In this document: positions 51,165-61,660 of the stretch, piece by piece | Layout: every line of letters starts with the position of its first letter | How positions within the stretch are numbered: position 1 is the stretch's first letter | Source of the DNA: Limisphaerales bacterium | GTDB lineage: Bacteria > Verrucomicrobiota > Verrucomicrobiia > Limisphaerales > UBA1100 | Length of the DNA: 64,000 bases | NCBI GenBank assembly: GCA_014382585.1 | Contig: JACNJL010000044.1 | Span: 1 to 64,000 of the forward strand | Reading direction: 5' to 3' | Translations under genes and position numbers: made by a program | The notes under the pieces: model-generated | Databases searched by the model: none | Told to the model about the DNA's origin: nothing | Seen by the model: only the letters and a program-made list of their open reading frames with translations

Positions 51165-51676
51165 CGCCATTCCGACAGGTATTTGAGAAACTCATCCTTT
51201 TCGGCGGCCACCACGGCGGGGGTGCCCATCAGTTTATAAAACCACGTCAGCTCATTGCGGGAAACAATAACGCCGACCAACCGCGTTTCCAATTGTGTCC
51301 GTTTCGAGGTGCCGTTGAGATCGACCAGCCGCGCTTCGGTTCCCAAGGAATCCACCGGCTGCACACCGTTTGCGAGATTCGTTTCGTCCAAAGGCTCGAG
51401 CCCCAGTTGGCCGCGCCAACGGTTGACATTGCCGAGCAACCCGCCGCCGTCGCCCTGCAAAACCGTAAGAGAAACAGTCGCCGTTCCCGTGCCTTCTTTG
51501 GCATTGATGGAAAATCGCTCTTTTTCGGGTCCAAAAGGAGAATCCAAGCCCCAGCTTTGAGGCGGACTGGGCTCGGCAGGAATAATGTGCACCTCGATCT
51601 TTTCAGCCTTCTCGCAACCCAAAAAACCGACGGCGGCGAACAGGCCAAGGCAAAAAATTCTAAGCAAAGTTGTCAT
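51161..51676 (-). CDS. Small lipoprotein preceding resB
   Basis: A 171-residue protein starting MTTLLRIFCLGLFAAVGFLGC, a lipoprotein signal with lipobox VGFLGC. The mature part contains a domain with ETRLVGVIVSRNELTWFYKLMG and ends AAEKDEFLKYLSEWR. This 'TWFYKLMG' segment is, as I recall, shared by small PVC lipoproteins, but I know no function. It is coupled to resB by an ATGA overlap, so a role in cytochrome c maturation, such as an accessory on the outer face, is a reasonable guess. A GTG start at 51697 is possible but gives a worse signal. Confidence 0.8.
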   Translation of the reverse strand: MTTLLRIFCLGLFAAVGFLGCEKAEKIEVHIIPAEPSPPQSWGLDSPFGPEKERFSINAKEGTGTATVSLTVLQGDGGGLLGNVNRWRGQLGLEPLDETNLANGVQPVDSLGTEARLVDLNGTSKRTQLETRLVGVIVSRNELTWFYKLMGTPAVVAAEKDEFLKYLSEWR

Positions 51677-51718
51677 TGCGTTGGTGGGACGCTTCACCGC
51701 GTCGCATCATTCATTTGC

Positions 51719-53137
51719 CTACTTAAGGTCGAGCGTCATTAAAAACGCAATATTGTTGGGCGTGTTACGCAGTTTGCTGAGGAGCAGCTCCATGGCTTCC
51801 ACCGCAGGCACGTCGGTGAGGGCGCGGCGCAGCAGGGCCACTTTGGAAAATTCATCCGGATGATACAGCAACTCTTCCTTCCGCGTGCCGCTCATAGCGA
51901 CATTGATGGACGGGAAAATCCGTCGATCCACCAGCGAGCGATCGAGGTGCACTTCCATATTTCCGGTGCCTTTGAATTCTTCAAAAATCACTTCGTCCAT
52001 CCGGCTGCCGGTGTCCACCAACGCCGTGGCCATAATTGTCAGTGAACCGCCTTCCTCAATGTTGCGCGCCGCGCCGAAAAATCGCTTGGGCTTATGCAGC
52101 GCGTTGGCGTCCACACCGCCGGAGAGAATTTTGCCACTGTGCGGCTGCACCGTGTTGTAGGCGCGGGCAAGGCGGGTAATGGAATCGAGCAGAATGATCA
52201 CATCCTTTTTGTGCTCCACCATGCGGCGGGCTTTTTCAATCACCATTTCGGCCACCTGCACGTGGCGCTCGGGCGGTTCGTCAAATGTGGAGCTGATGAC
52301 TTCCGCGCCGATACAGGTGCGTTGCATATCGGTGACCTCCTCGGGCCGCTCATCGATGAGCAGGATAATGAGAAACGCTTCGGGGTTATTGATGAGCACC
52401 GCGTTAGCGAGCTTTTGCATGAGCACGGTTTTGCCCGTGCGCGGCGGGGCGACGATGATGCCGCGGCTGCCTTTGCCGATGGGGCACACGATGTCCAACA
52501 CGCGGGTGGAAAGTTCCTCCGGATCGGTCTCGAGCAGAAACCGCTCTTCGGGAAATAGCGGGGTGAGGTTATCGAAATGCGTTTTGTCTTTTGCGATTTC
52601 CGGATCCTCATCGCCCACGGCATCGACCTTGAGCAACGCGAAAAATTTCTCCTTCTCTTTCGGCGGCCGGATGCGACCCTGAATTTGGTCGCCGGTTTGC
52701 AGGTCGAAACGCCGAATCTGAGATGGCGACACATACACATCCTCGGGACACGGCAAATAATTGTAGTACGGCGAGCGCAGAAACCCAAAGCCCTCGGGCA
52801 AAATTTCCAGCACACCCTCGGCGATGAGCACGCCACGATCCTCGGCGTGTTTGCGTAGGATTTGAAAAATGACCTCGTGCTTGCGCATGGTGCCGAAGTT
52901 TTCCACCTCCATTTCCTTAGCCATCCCGTTGAGTTCGGCGATGTCTTTTTGCTGAAGATCACCCATGCGAATCTCTTCGCCATCGGCGTCCTCCAACGCG
53001 GCGAGATCTTCACCATATTCCTCCACGTCGCGCGGCAAGCCTTCCGGAATATTACTGCCGCCGCGCTTACGGGAACCGCGCTTCATCGGACGACGCTTGG
53101 GATTTTTATTTCCGGATTTGTTTGGGGGTCTGGGCAT
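51719..53137 (-). CDS. rho: Transcription termination factor Rho
   Basis: A 472-residue Rho. A basic N-terminal tail of about 30 residues ([14 protein letters not shown]) and an acidic stretch precede the Rho N-terminal domain (about 58-95), the cold-shock-like RNA-binding domain ([19 protein letters not shown], near 105-125) and the ATPase. Walker A reads PPRTGKT, Walker [14 protein letters not shown], and the Q/R loops [21 protein letters not shown]. All expected residues are present. Rho is an RNA-dependent helicase that ends transcription. It follows the fusion gene by 100 bases and precedes the lipoprotein by 42, within an all-minus run. Confidence 0.97.
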   Translation of the reverse strand: MPRPPNKSGNKNPKRRPMKRGSRKRGGSNIPEGLPRDVEEYGEDLAALEDADGEEIRMGDLQQKDIAELNGMAKEMEVENFGTMRKHEVIFQILRKHAEDRGVLIAEGVLEILPEGFGFLRSPYYNYLPCPEDVYVSPSQIRRFDLQTGDQIQGRIRPPKEKEKFFALLKVDAVGDEDPEIAKDKTHFDNLTPLFPEERFLLETDPEELSTRVLDIVCPIGKGSRGIIVAPPRTGKTVLMQKLANAVLINNPEAFLIILLIDERPEEVTDMQRTCIGAEVISSTFDEPPERHVQVAEMVIEKARRMVEHKKDVIILLDSITRLARAYNTVQPHSGKILSGGVDANALHKPKRFFGAARNIEEGGSLTIMATALVDTGSRMDEVIFEEFKGTGNMEVHLDRSLVDRRIFPSINVAMSGTRKEELLYHPDEFSKVALLRRALTDVPAVEAMELLLSKLRNTPNNIAFLMTLDLK

Positions 53138-53237
53138 GTCGTGTTTTTTTGTGGGTTAAATTTTCGCCCCGTGCAGTGTGCGCCCAGCCGTGGGATGGGA
53201 GATCGGGGAATGTGGAACTGGGCTATCGCCCGGCAAA

Positions 53238-55379
53238 TCAATACGGAAGCGGGAAACGCGTGGTCAGTTCGCGGACACGCTGGCGGACTTTGCGGGCGGC
53301 GTCAACATTTTTTACATCAGCCAAAACCTCGGCGATCATATCGGCAATCGCCGCCATTTCCTCCTCTCGCATCCCCCGCGTGGTCATCGCCGGCGTGCCC
53401 AGCCGTACCCCACTGGCCTTGAACGGCGAGAGCGTCTCAAACGGTATCGTGTTTTTATTCACGGTGATGCCAGCCGTATCGAGCGCTTCCTGGCATTCCT
53501 TGCCAGTGAGGCCCTTGCTTTGCACATCCACCAGCAGCAAATGATTATCCGTGCCTCCACTCACCAACCGGAACCCGTTGCGCTCCATACCATCGGCCAA
53601 GGATTTGGCATTCAAAATTATTTGCTGTTGGTATTCCTTAAACTCCGGCGCGAGTGCTTCTTTCAAACACACCGCCTTGGCGGCAATCACGTGCATCAGC
53701 GGCCCACCTTGGATTCCCGGGAACACATTGCTGTTGAGCGTCTTGGCATATTCCCCGCGCGCCATAATGAGACCGCCGCGTGGGCCGCGCAAAGTTTTGT
53801 GCGTGGTGGTGGTGACAAAATCCGCGTGCGGTACGGGGCTGGGATGGCATCCGGCGGCCACGAGCCCGGCGATGTGCGCAATGTCCGCCAGCAACATCGC
53901 GCCGCTCGCCTTGGCAATCTCACCCATCCGCTGGAAATCAATAAGCCGCGGATAGGCACTCGCACCCACGGTGATCATTTGCGGTTTGTGCTCCATCGCC
54001 ATTTCGGCGAGTTGATCGTAATCAATCCGCTCGTCGTCCTTACGCACGCCGTAATGGACGATCTCGAAAAATTTGCCGGAGAAGTTCGCCGCGTTGCCGT
54101 GCGTAAGATGGCCGCCGTGGCTGAGATCCATCGTGAGTAATTTATCGCCCGGCTTGAGCACCGCGAAGTACACGCCCATATTTGCGCCGCTGCCTGAATG
54201 CGGCTGGACGTTCACGTAATCCGCGCCGAAAACTTTTTTGGCGCGCTCGATGGCCAGTTCTTCCACGACGTCCACGTGTTCGCAGCCGCCGTACCAGCGT
54301 TTGCCCGGATAACCCTCGGCGTATTTATTAGTGAGCGTGGAGCCTTGTGCTTCCATCACGGCGGGGCTGGTGAAATTCTCACTGGCGATCAGCTCAATGT
54401 TTTCCTGCTGGCGCTGTTTCTCGTGCCGCAGCACCTCGTCCACATCGGGATCCACCACTTCCACGCGATGATCGGGTTCCAACTTTTCTACGCGCCGCGC
54501 GTGGCGGCCGCCCTCAAAATCTGTCCCGAGAAAATCCCCCAAAATATCCTTGGCCGCTTCTGCTCCGGTTTTGTTTGCCGATAAGCAAAGCACATTGGCG
54601 TCGTTATGCTGGCGCGCGAGCACGGCCGTGCCCGGCTCATCAACGAGCGCGGCGCGCACGCCGGATACTTTATTAGCGGCCATACTCATCCCCACGCCGG
54701 ATTTACAAATGAGCACGCCGCGCGCGTGTTGCCCACTGGCCACACTGCGAGCCACCGCCTGAGCGAAGTCGGGATAATCGCAGGACTCCCCGCTGGCGGG
54801 GCCGTAATCCTGAACGGTAATGCCTTGCGCCTCGAGATGCGCGCGCAATGTTTCTTTGAGGGCAAAGCCGCCGTGATCCGCGCCCAGGGCGAGGGTGTTT
54901 TTTTCTGATGCTGGTGTCATTGAAGTTTGATTCACGAAAGGGATGAGCGCCTCGATGCCCTCTTTGATTTGATTACGGCAGACTGTGTAAATTGCGAGGT
55001 CGCCGCCAATGGGATCGGCGATATCCTTACGGTCGGCCGGCAACACCTCCACAAACTCGCGCAGCAAAAAAATCCGCTCGCGGGCCTGCGGGAAAAAGCG
55101 GATGAGATTGTCCACGTGCCCGCTGGCAAGGCCGAAAATATAATCCGATTCGGCGACCATTTCCGGCGTGATCTGCGCGCTGCGCTGGTCGGTGATGTCG
55201 ATGCCCAGTTCCTGCATCGCGGTGACTGAGTGCACGCTGGGCGCCGCGCCATCAATAGCACCCAAGCCGGCTGACAGTGCTTCAAAGCCGCTCTGCTCCT
55301 TGGTGAGTTCGCGGAAAAAGCCTTCGGCCATCGGGCTGCGACAAATGTTGCCCGTGCAGATAAAGAGAATTTTTTTCAT
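53238..55379 (-). CDS. rpiB-glyA: Tripartite fusion: low-MW tyrosine phosphatase - RpiB - serine hydroxymethyltransferase
   Basis: A single uninterrupted 713-codon frame encodes three enzymes. Residues 1-150: low-molecular-weight protein tyrosine phosphatase with CTGNICRS (C8, R14) and the general acid in IADP (D122). Residues 162-300: ribose-5-phosphate isomerase B, with ADHGGFALK, the catalytic block [15 protein letters not shown] (C225) and RQHNDANVL (H258). Residues 308-713: serine hydroxymethyltransferase (GlyA), with [18 protein letters not shown] and the pyridoxal-phosphate lysine in [14 protein letters not shown] (K528). Each part is near full length and keeps its active site. Met154 between the first two parts may be a relic start or still used. 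It follows purD by 24 bases; the GlyA part supplies glycine and one-carbon units for purine synthesis. Confidence 0.93.
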   Translation of the reverse strand: MKKILFICTGNICRSPMAEGFFRELTKEQSGFEALSAGLGAIDGAAPSVHSVTAMQELGIDITDQRSAQITPEMVAESDYIFGLASGHVDNLIRFFPQARERIFLLREFVEVLPADRKDIADPIGGDLAIYTVCRNQIKEGIEALIPFVNQTSMTPASEKNTLALGADHGGFALKETLRAHLEAQGITVQDYGPASGESCDYPDFAQAVARSVASGQHARGVLICKSGVGMSMAANKVSGVRAALVDEPGTAVLARQHNDANVLCLSANKTGAEAAKDILGDFLGTDFEGGRHARRVEKLEPDHRVEVVDPDVDEVLRHEKQRQQENIELIASENFTSPAVMEAQGSTLTNKYAEGYPGKRWYGGCEHVDVVEELAIERAKKVFGADYVNVQPHSGSGANMGVYFAVLKPGDKLLTMDLSHGGHLTHGNAANFSGKFFEIVHYGVRKDDERIDYDQLAEMAMEHKPQMITVGASAYPRLIDFQRMGEIAKASGAMLLADIAHIAGLVAAGCHPSPVPHADFVTTTTHKTLRGPRGGLIMARGEYAKTLNSNVFPGIQGGPLMHVIAAKAVCLKEALAPEFKEYQQQIILNAKSLADGMERNGFRLVSGGTDNHLLLVDVQSKGLTGKECQEALDTAGITVNKNTIPFETLSPFKASGVRLGTPAMTTRGMREEEMAAIADMIAEVLADVKNVDAARKVRQRVRELTTRFPLPY

Positions 55380-55403
55380 TCCCGGTTGGGTGGACGCAGC
55401 CGG

Positions 55404-56696
55404 TTAATCCTGCAACGCCTTGGCGGCAATATCCCCGCGAACATGCGCGCCTTCAAACTTTATTTTATCCACCGCCGCGTAAGCGAGATCGCGCGCGGCC
55501 TCTAACGTATCGCCCACCGCCGTGACGCCCAGCACGCGGCCGCCGCTGGTGACGAGGGTTTCGCCGTCGCGCTTGGTTCCGGCATGGAAGACTTTTACGC
55601 CTTCCATTCCGTCCGCATCGGTGATGCCGGTGATGGATTTGCCTTTGGCGTAGCTTTCGGGATAACCGCCCGAAGCCATCACCACGCACACGGCGGCTTG
55701 ATTGCTCCAGTGCACGTCCATCTCCGCGAGCCGCCGATCGATGCTCGCCTCGAAGAGATCCACCAGATCGGTTTCCAATCGCATCAGATAAACCTGCGTT
55801 TCCGGATCGCCCCAACGCGCGTTGAATTCCAAAACTTTCGGGCCGTCGGCGGTGAGCATCAGTCCGGGATAAAGCATCCCGCGAAAATCAATGCCCTCCA
55901 CCTGACACCCCAACAGCCACGGGTCGATGATGGCCTTCGCGGCTTGTGCCAAATCCTTATCGCTCAAAAACGGCGCGGGCGAAAAGGTACCCATCCCGCC
56001 GGTGTTGAGGCCCTTATCGCCGTCAAGCGCGCGTTTGTGATCTTGCGATGTGGGAAACAAAATGGTGGTGCGCCCGTCGCACATCACGTGCAACGAAATT
56101 TCGGTACCCTCCAAAAATTCCTGAATCACCACTTCATCGCCCGCCTCGCCGAATTGTTGATCGACCATTACCGAGTCAATCGCCGCCTCCGCTTCCTCCA
56201 ATGTCTCGCAAATCAAAACCCCTTTGCCCAGCGCGAGGCCATCCGCCTTCACCACGCAACGCCCATTCAACTCGCCCGCAAACGCCTTGGCCGCTGTTGG
56301 AAAATTAAACGTGCCCGCGCGGGCGGTGGGGATGCTGTGCCGCGCCATGAAATCCTGCGCGAAAACCTTCGACGATTCAAACTGCGCCGCCTCCGCGTTC
56401 GGCCCCCAAATGCGCAAATCATTTTCCTCGAACAAATCCACAATGCCCCCCGCCAGCGGATTATCCGGCCCCACCACGGTGAGGTCCGGTTGATGCGCCC
56501 GCGCGAAATCCAGCAACGCCTCCAAATCCTCCGCACCCACCGGCACGCACTCCACCGGCTCCCCGCCCGCGGTGACCTCCCCTGCGATGCCGCCATTCCC
56601 CGGCGCCACCCAAAGCCGCTTCACCCGTTCGCTCTGCGCCAACTTCCAAGCCAATGCGTGCTCCCGCCCGCCACCGCCGATGAGGAGAATGTTCAT
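55404..56696 (-). CDS. purD: Phosphoribosylamine-glycine ligase
   Basis: A 430-residue PurD (GAR synthetase), the usual length. It begins MNILLIGGGGREHALAWKL, and the ATP-grasp core shows KADGLALGKGVLIC near residue 150, EEFLEG-like VIQEFLEGTEISLHV near 195, DHKRALDGDKGLNTGGMGTFSPAP near 227, and FNARWGDPETQ near 295. It joins phosphoribosylamine and glycine with ATP, the second step of purine synthesis. The start overlaps the purM stop by four bases (ATGA), so the two are coupled. Confidence 0.97.
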   Translation of the reverse strand: MNILLIGGGGREHALAWKLAQSERVKRLWVAPGNGGIAGEVTAGGEPVECVPVGAEDLEALLDFARAHQPDLTVVGPDNPLAGGIVDLFEENDLRIWGPNAEAAQFESSKVFAQDFMARHSIPTARAGTFNFPTAAKAFAGELNGRCVVKADGLALGKGVLICETLEEAEAAIDSVMVDQQFGEAGDEVVIQEFLEGTEISLHVMCDGRTTILFPTSQDHKRALDGDKGLNTGGMGTFSPAPFLSDKDLAQAAKAIIDPWLLGCQVEGIDFRGMLYPGLMLTADGPKVLEFNARWGDPETQVYLMRLETDLVDLFEASIDRRLAEMDVHWSNQAAVCVVMASGGYPESYAKGKSITGITDADGMEGVKVFHAGTKRDGETLVTSGGRVLGVTAVGDTLEAARDLAYAAVDKIKFEGAHVRGDIAAKALQD

Positions 56697-57748
56697 TGCG
56701 CCAACTTAACTTTGCCCCGCCCTTTTGTCACGTCGCCGATGATCCACGCGTTGTGGCCTCGGCGGCGGATGCTTCGGAGAATGCCGTCGGCTTTGGGGCC
56801 GCTGACGATGGCGGTCATGCCGATGCCCATATTGAAAACTTGATGCATCTCGGCGGTGGACACCTTGCCGTGTTTTTGGATGAGCTCGAACACCGGCAGC
56901 ACGGGCCACGTACCTTGGCGAATCGTGACACCGCAACGCTTTGGCAGCACGCGCGGGATGTTGTCGATGAAGCCGCCGCCGGTGATGTGCGCGAGGCCCT
57001 TAATGGCGCGGGCGCGGCGGGGTTTATTGAAACTCTTCAGCAACGCCTGCACGAGCGGGCCGTAGCTGACGTGGATTTTCAGCAGCTCATCGCCCGCGCT
57101 GCAGCCCAGCTCGGGCACGCGGGTACGGGGCTTGAGTTTCATCGTTTCAAAAAATACTTTGCGCGCGAGCGAATAGCCGTTGGTGTGCAGTCCGCTGCTG
57201 GCGATACCGATGACCGCATCTCCGGGCTTGATGCCGCGTCCGTCAAGCATCGCACTTTTTTCGACCACGCCGACGATGGTGCCGCTGACGTCGTACTCGC
57301 CTTTTTTATAAAAGGTGGACATCTGCGCCGTCTCGCCGCCGATGAGGGCGCAGTTGTTTTCCGCGCAACCGAGGGCGAATCCGGCGATGATTTGCTCAAA
57401 CACATTCGGCTCCAACACGCCGGTGCCGAGGTAATCCAGAAAAAATAATGGCTCCGCGCCAAGCACCGCGATGTCATCCACGCAGTGGTTCACGAGATCC
57501 TGCCCAATGGTGTGATGGCGCTTCATCGCAAAGGCGACCTTGAGCTTGGTGCCCACGCCATCGACGCTGGAGACGAGCACGGGGTTTTTGTATTTGCCCG
57601 GCTTAAGCGCGAAGAGACCGCCGAAACCGCCGACTTTGCCGAGCACTTCAGGGCGCGATGCGGATTTAAGCAGGCGCGAGAGGCCGGCTTTCACTTGATT
57701 GCCCAGCGCGAGGTCCACGCCGGCTTGTGCGTATGCGGTTTTACCCAT
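56693..57748 (-). CDS. purM: Phosphoribosylformylglycinamidine cyclo-ligase (AIR synthetase)
   Basis: A 351-residue PurM. The start MGKTAYAQAGVDLALGNQVK is typical; the in-frame ATG at 57775 lies in the palindromic repeat and is rejected. Diagnostic blocks: SVDGVGTKLKVAF near residue 60, NHCVDDIAVLGAEPLFFLDYLGTG near 82, LIGGETAQM near 130, IGIASSGLHTNGYSLARKVFF near 180, and HITGGGFIDNIPRVLP near 255. It converts FGAM to AIR with ATP. It is separated from purF by 114 bases holding a long palindrome, and overlaps purD. Confidence 0.97.
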   Translation of the reverse strand: MGKTAYAQAGVDLALGNQVKAGLSRLLKSASRPEVLGKVGGFGGLFALKPGKYKNPVLVSSVDGVGTKLKVAFAMKRHHTIGQDLVNHCVDDIAVLGAEPLFFLDYLGTGVLEPNVFEQIIAGFALGCAENNCALIGGETAQMSTFYKKGEYDVSGTIVGVVEKSAMLDGRGIKPGDAVIGIASSGLHTNGYSLARKVFFETMKLKPRTRVPELGCSAGDELLKIHVSYGPLVQALLKSFNKPRRARAIKGLAHITGGGFIDNIPRVLPKRCGVTIRQGTWPVLPVFELIQKHGKVSTAEMHQVFNMGIGMTAIVSGPKADGILRSIRRRGHNAWIIGDVTKGRGKVKLAQ

Positions 57749-57750
57749 AG

Positions 57751-57865
57751 TGAATGACCAATGACCAATGACCAATCACCAAGGAATGCCGAATGACAAA
57801 ATGACCCATTGGGGTTTGGGGCTTGGTCATTCCTTGGTCATTGGATTTTGGGAATTGGTCATTCA
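57751..57865. repeat. 115-bp imperfect palindrome with AATGACC-type repeats
   Basis: Arms of 38 bases, 57751-57788 and 57828-57865, are imperfect reverse complements with perfect outer ends (TGAATGACCAAT and its complement) and inner ends (ACCAAGGAATG), around a 39-base loop. The left arm contains short direct repeats of ATGACCA. It fills the purF-purM gap and includes the purF stop codon. It may be a dispersed element, or a processing or attenuating hairpin in the pur mRNA; there is no T-run for a classic terminator. Confidence 0.75.
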
Positions 57866-59320
57866 TAACAGTCTAGGCTGCGTGTCTTCCGCCACGAGAC
57901 TCTTGGCGCGGTCGCGTTGGCGTTCCATAATGTGCTTGTCCACGGCGGGATCGTATTCCACTGGATAATTTCCATCGTAACACGCCATGCAAAATGATTC
58001 CTTCGGATGACCGGTGGCGCGCACCATTCCCTCCTGTGAAAGATAATTCAGCGAGTCGGCATTGAGATAAGTGCAAATTTCTTCAATCGTATTATTGGCG
58101 GCCATCAACTTACTGCGATCAGGAAAATCAATCCCGTACACGCACGGATTTTTGTGCGGCGGGCAGCTCACCAAAACGTGCACTTCTTTCGCGCCGGCTT
58201 CTTTGAGGCTGTTGACGCGCTTTTTACAGGTGGTGCCGCGCACGATCGAATCATCCACGATGATCACGCGCTTGTCCTTCACCAATTCCGTGATGAGATT
58301 GAGCTTCACGCGCACATTGAAATCGCGGATGAGCTGGCTCGGTTGTAAAAAACTGCGGCCCACGTAGTGGTTGCGGACGAACGCCATCTCGAAAGGGATG
58401 CCACTCTCGTGCGCATAACCCAGCGCGGCGCAATTCCCGCTATCGGGAATGGGCACCACAATGTCCGCGTCGATGGGGTTTTCGCGCGCCAGTTCGCGGC
58501 CCATTTCCACGCGCACCGTGTGGACGTTGCGACCGTCAAGATTGCTATCGGGCCGTGAAAAGTAGACGTACTCGAATATACAAAACGACCGCTTCTCCTG
58601 TTCGGGAAAAGCCTCGATGCTACGCAATCCGTCATCATTGATGATGACAATTTCGCCCGGCGCCACATCGCGCACAAACTTCGCCTCAATCAAATCCAAC
58701 GCGCACGTTTCGCTGCTGAGCACGTACGCGCCGCTGGCGAGCTGGCCGATGCACAGCGGGCGGAAGCCGTGCGGATCGCGCACGCCGATCAATTCGTTCT
58801 CGGTCATAATGATGAGAGAGAACGCGCCTTCGAGTTTGCGGATGGTGTTGACGAGCGTGTTCTCGCCATTGCTCGTCGGCTGCGCGAGCCAGTGCAACAC
58901 GATTTCGCTATCAACGGTGGTTTGAAAAATAGAGCCGCGTTCTTCGAGTTCCTCGCGCAGCGCGGCGGCGTTGGTGAGGTTGCCGTTGTGGGCGATGGAA
59001 ATTTGACCGCGCGAACAATCCACTGTAAGCGGCTGTGCATTGCCGATGTTGGAACTGCCGGTGGTGGAATAACGCGCGTGGCCGATGGCGGTGTGGCCAA
59101 CCAATTCGTGCAGCACTTTGCCTTTGAACACCTGCGGCACGAGGCCCATCCCTTTGTGCTCGCGAAACTGCGTGCCGTCGTTGGCGACAATGCCGGCGCT
59201 TTCCTGTCCGCGATGCTGCAGTGCGTACAAGCCGTAGTACGTCAGCTCAGCGGCATTGGGATGGCCGTGCACGCCGAACACGCCGCAGTAGTGTTTAGGG
59301 TAATCCTGTTCGTCGTTCAT
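57863..59320 (-). CDS. purF: Amidophosphoribosyltransferase
   Basis: A 485-residue PurF of the iron-sulfur type. The catalytic Cys12 (CGVFGV) follows an 11-residue propeptide that must be removed. The glutaminase half shows YALQHRGQESAGI and IAHNGNLTN; the PRPP half shows VIIVDDSIVRGTT. Four cysteines fit the [4Fe-4S] ligands of the Bacillus enzyme: one in RSFCIFEYV, one in NPCVYGID and two in SFCMACYDGNYP. It makes phosphoribosylamine from PRPP and glutamine, the committed step. It starts 15 bases after purL and its stop lies inside the palindrome at 57751-57865. Confidence 0.97.
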   Translation of the reverse strand: MNDEQDYPKHYCGVFGVHGHPNAAELTYYGLYALQHRGQESAGIVANDGTQFREHKGMGLVPQVFKGKVLHELVGHTAIGHARYSTTGSSNIGNAQPLTVDCSRGQISIAHNGNLTNAAALREELEERGSIFQTTVDSEIVLHWLAQPTSNGENTLVNTIRKLEGAFSLIIMTENELIGVRDPHGFRPLCIGQLASGAYVLSSETCALDLIEAKFVRDVAPGEIVIINDDGLRSIEAFPEQEKRSFCIFEYVYFSRPDSNLDGRNVHTVRVEMGRELARENPIDADIVVPIPDSGNCAALGYAHESGIPFEMAFVRNHYVGRSFLQPSQLIRDFNVRVKLNLITELVKDKRVIIVDDSIVRGTTCKKRVNSLKEAGAKEVHVLVSCPPHKNPCVYGIDFPDRSKLMAANNTIEEICTYLNADSLNYLSQEGMVRATGHPKESFCMACYDGNYPVEYDPAVDKHIMERQRDRAKSLVAEDTQPRLL

Positions 59321-59335
59321 CCCACGCTCATTCTG

Positions 59336-61660
59336 CTAGGCCATTGCGTTGTCGATTGAGTTCCACCAAAGATCGTGCAAGCCGGCAACCTCCCACGACC
59401 ACTCGCCGGTCGTCGACTTAATTTTCAACGCCGCGCCTGTTTCGGCGTCCACCGTCCCGATGCGCCGCGCGGGTACGCTCATCAACTTGGCGCGCTCGAT
59501 GGCTTTCACGGAGTCCAATTCCGAAGTGGTGATGACGATGCGCCCGAGGGTTTCGCCAAACAAAAGGGCATCGAGACGTTCGCAATCAATTTCGGCTAAA
59601 TCAATTTCTGCGCCGATGAAGCGCGGGGTGTTGCGGCCTTCGACTTTGGAGAAGCAGCATTCCGCCAAGGTCACGGCGAGGCCGCCCTCGGCGCAGTCGT
59701 GCGCGCTTTTTACCAAACCACTTTGGATGAGGCCCAGCAGTGTGGTGCCGAGCGTGCGTTCGGTTTCCAAATTGCAACGCGCCGGCGTGCCGTTTTTTTG
59801 CTCGTGCAACACTTGCAAATACGCCGAGCCGCCGAGGCCGCACAATGGATCGTCGGTGTCCACCGGTTCGCCGAGCAAAATAATCGCGTCGCCGTCGTCC
59901 TTGAACCACTGCGTTGTCACGTGGTCCGCGTCTTCGATAAGGCCCACCATCGCCATTGTGGGCGTGGGGTCGATGGCGCTTTTGGGGTTTTGATTGTAGA
60001 GGCTGACGTTGCCGCCGGTGACGGGCGCATCAAACGCCGCGCAGCCCTCGGCCAGACCGCGCACGGATTCCTTCAATTGCCAAAACAACTCCGGGTTATG
60101 CGGGTTGCCGAAATTTAAATTATCGGTGGAACCAATCGGCGTGGCGCCGCTGCACGCGAGGTTGCGCGCGCATTCGGCGACGGCAGCCTTCGCGCCCTCG
60201 AAGGGATCGAGATAAACGTGCGTGGCATTGCAATCCACGGCGAGAGCGAGAATTTTTTCAGGGAACGCGCCGTTGCGGTCTGTGCCATTGTCAGCGCCGG
60301 GAACGCTGTCGGCTTTGATACGGATGACTGCGGCATCGCTGCCGGGATTGACCATCGTGTTGGCGCGCACCATGTGGTCGTACTGGCGGTAGACCCAATT
60401 TTTGGAAGCGATGGTCGGCCACTTGAGCAGTTTGCCGAGAGCGGCGGTGGGGTCTCCCACGTCGTCGATGCCTTCTAAAGTGAACGCACGCACATCGGCG
60501 AGGTACTGAGGCTCCTGCGCTTCGCGGTGATAAATGGGCGCGTCATCGGCGAGCTTGCTGGCGGGCAGATCGACGACTATGTCGCCGTGATTTTTTACGA
60601 CCATTTGGCCCGTGCCCGTCACGTTGCCAATTTCGGCCCACGGCAAATCCCATTTATCGAAAATGCGTTTGACTTCCTCCTCGCGACCTTGCTCCACGAT
60701 GATGAGCATGCGCTCCTGCGATTCGCTCAGCAAAATTTCGTAGGGCGTCATGCCGGGGCTACGTTGCGGCACCTTGGCCAAATCGATCTCAATGCCCGTG
60801 CCGCCGCGCGCCGCGGTTTCGCAAGTGGAACACGTGAGGCCCGCGGCACCCATATCCTGAATGCCCGCAACCGCTCCGGTGGCGAGCAACTCAAGACAGG
60901 CTTCCATGCAGAGCTTTTCCATGAAGGGATCGCCCACTTGCACCGCGCCGCGCTGGTGTTCGGCGGATTCCTCGGTGAGATCCTGCGAGGCAAACGCCGC
61001 ACCCGCGAGCCCATCGCGTCCCGTGGCGGGGCCGACATAAAAAACCGGGTTGCCCACGCCCTTTGCCGCGCCGCGCGCAATTTGGTCGTGCCGCAACACG
61101 CCCAGCGCGAAGGCGTTCACGAGTGGATTGCCCTCGTAGCTTTTATCAAAATAAACTTCGCCTCCGACCGTCGGAATGCCAAAGCAATTTCCGTAATGCG
61201 CGATGCCGCTGACCACGCCGCGAAAGAGCCGCCGCACTTCGGGGTTGGAAAGCTCACCAAAGCGCAGCGAGTTGATGGCGCAAACCGGCCGCGCGCCCAT
61301 CGTAAAAATATCGCGAATGATCCCACCCACGCCGGTAGCCGCGCCTTGGAAGGGTTCCACAGCACTGGGGTGATTGTGGCTTTCAATCTTGAATGAAATG
61401 GCGAGGCCATCGCCAATGTCGAGAATACCGGCATTCTCCTCGCCCGCCGCCACGAGCACACGCGGTGATTGAGTGGGGAAGCCCTTTAATAAAGCGCGTG
61501 TGTTTTTGTACGAACAATGCTCGCTCCACATCACGCTGAAGATGCCCAACTCGGTGTAATTGGGCGCGCGCCCGAGTAATTCCAAAATGCCTTCGTACTC
61601 CTCTGGCGTGAGGTTGTGCTCGGCAACCAATTCCGGCGTGATTGCGGGATCGGCGGCCAT
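59336..61660 (-). CDS. purL: Phosphoribosylformylglycinamidine synthase subunit PurL
   Basis: A 774-residue small-type PurL, the synthetase subunit that works with separate PurS and PurQ. Diagnostic blocks: [19 protein letters not shown] near residue 44 (catalytic His), [44 protein letters not shown] in pieces near 70-115, and [11 protein letters not shown] near 545. It forms FGAM from FGAR, ATP and ammonia channelled from PurQ. The length, far below the 1300 of the large type, agrees with the PurS/PurQ genes upstream. The start overlaps the purQ stop by one base. Confidence 0.97.
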   Translation of the reverse strand: MAADPAITPELVAEHNLTPEEYEGILELLGRAPNYTELGIFSVMWSEHCSYKNTRALLKGFPTQSPRVLVAAGEENAGILDIGDGLAISFKIESHNHPSAVEPFQGAATGVGGIIRDIFTMGARPVCAINSLRFGELSNPEVRRLFRGVVSGIAHYGNCFGIPTVGGEVYFDKSYEGNPLVNAFALGVLRHDQIARGAAKGVGNPVFYVGPATGRDGLAGAAFASQDLTEESAEHQRGAVQVGDPFMEKLCMEACLELLATGAVAGIQDMGAAGLTCSTCETAARGGTGIEIDLAKVPQRSPGMTPYEILLSESQERMLIIVEQGREEEVKRIFDKWDLPWAEIGNVTGTGQMVVKNHGDIVVDLPASKLADDAPIYHREAQEPQYLADVRAFTLEGIDDVGDPTAALGKLLKWPTIASKNWVYRQYDHMVRANTMVNPGSDAAVIRIKADSVPGADNGTDRNGAFPEKILALAVDCNATHVYLDPFEGAKAAVAECARNLACSGATPIGSTDNLNFGNPHNPELFWQLKESVRGLAEGCAAFDAPVTGGNVSLYNQNPKSAIDPTPTMAMVGLIEDADHVTTQWFKDDGDAIILLGEPVDTDDPLCGLGGSAYLQVLHEQKNGTPARCNLETERTLGTTLLGLIQSGLVKSAHDCAEGGLAVTLAECCFSKVEGRNTPRFIGAEIDLAEIDCERLDALLFGETLGRIVITTSELDSVKAIERAKLMSVPARRIGTVDAETGAALKIKSTTGEWSWEVAGLHDLWWNSIDNAMA

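Noticed and set aside
57751-57788. ATGACCA repeats as a start of a CRISPR array
   Set aside because: Repeat units are 7-8 bases and adjacent without unique spacers, and no cas genes are near. They belong to a palindrome.
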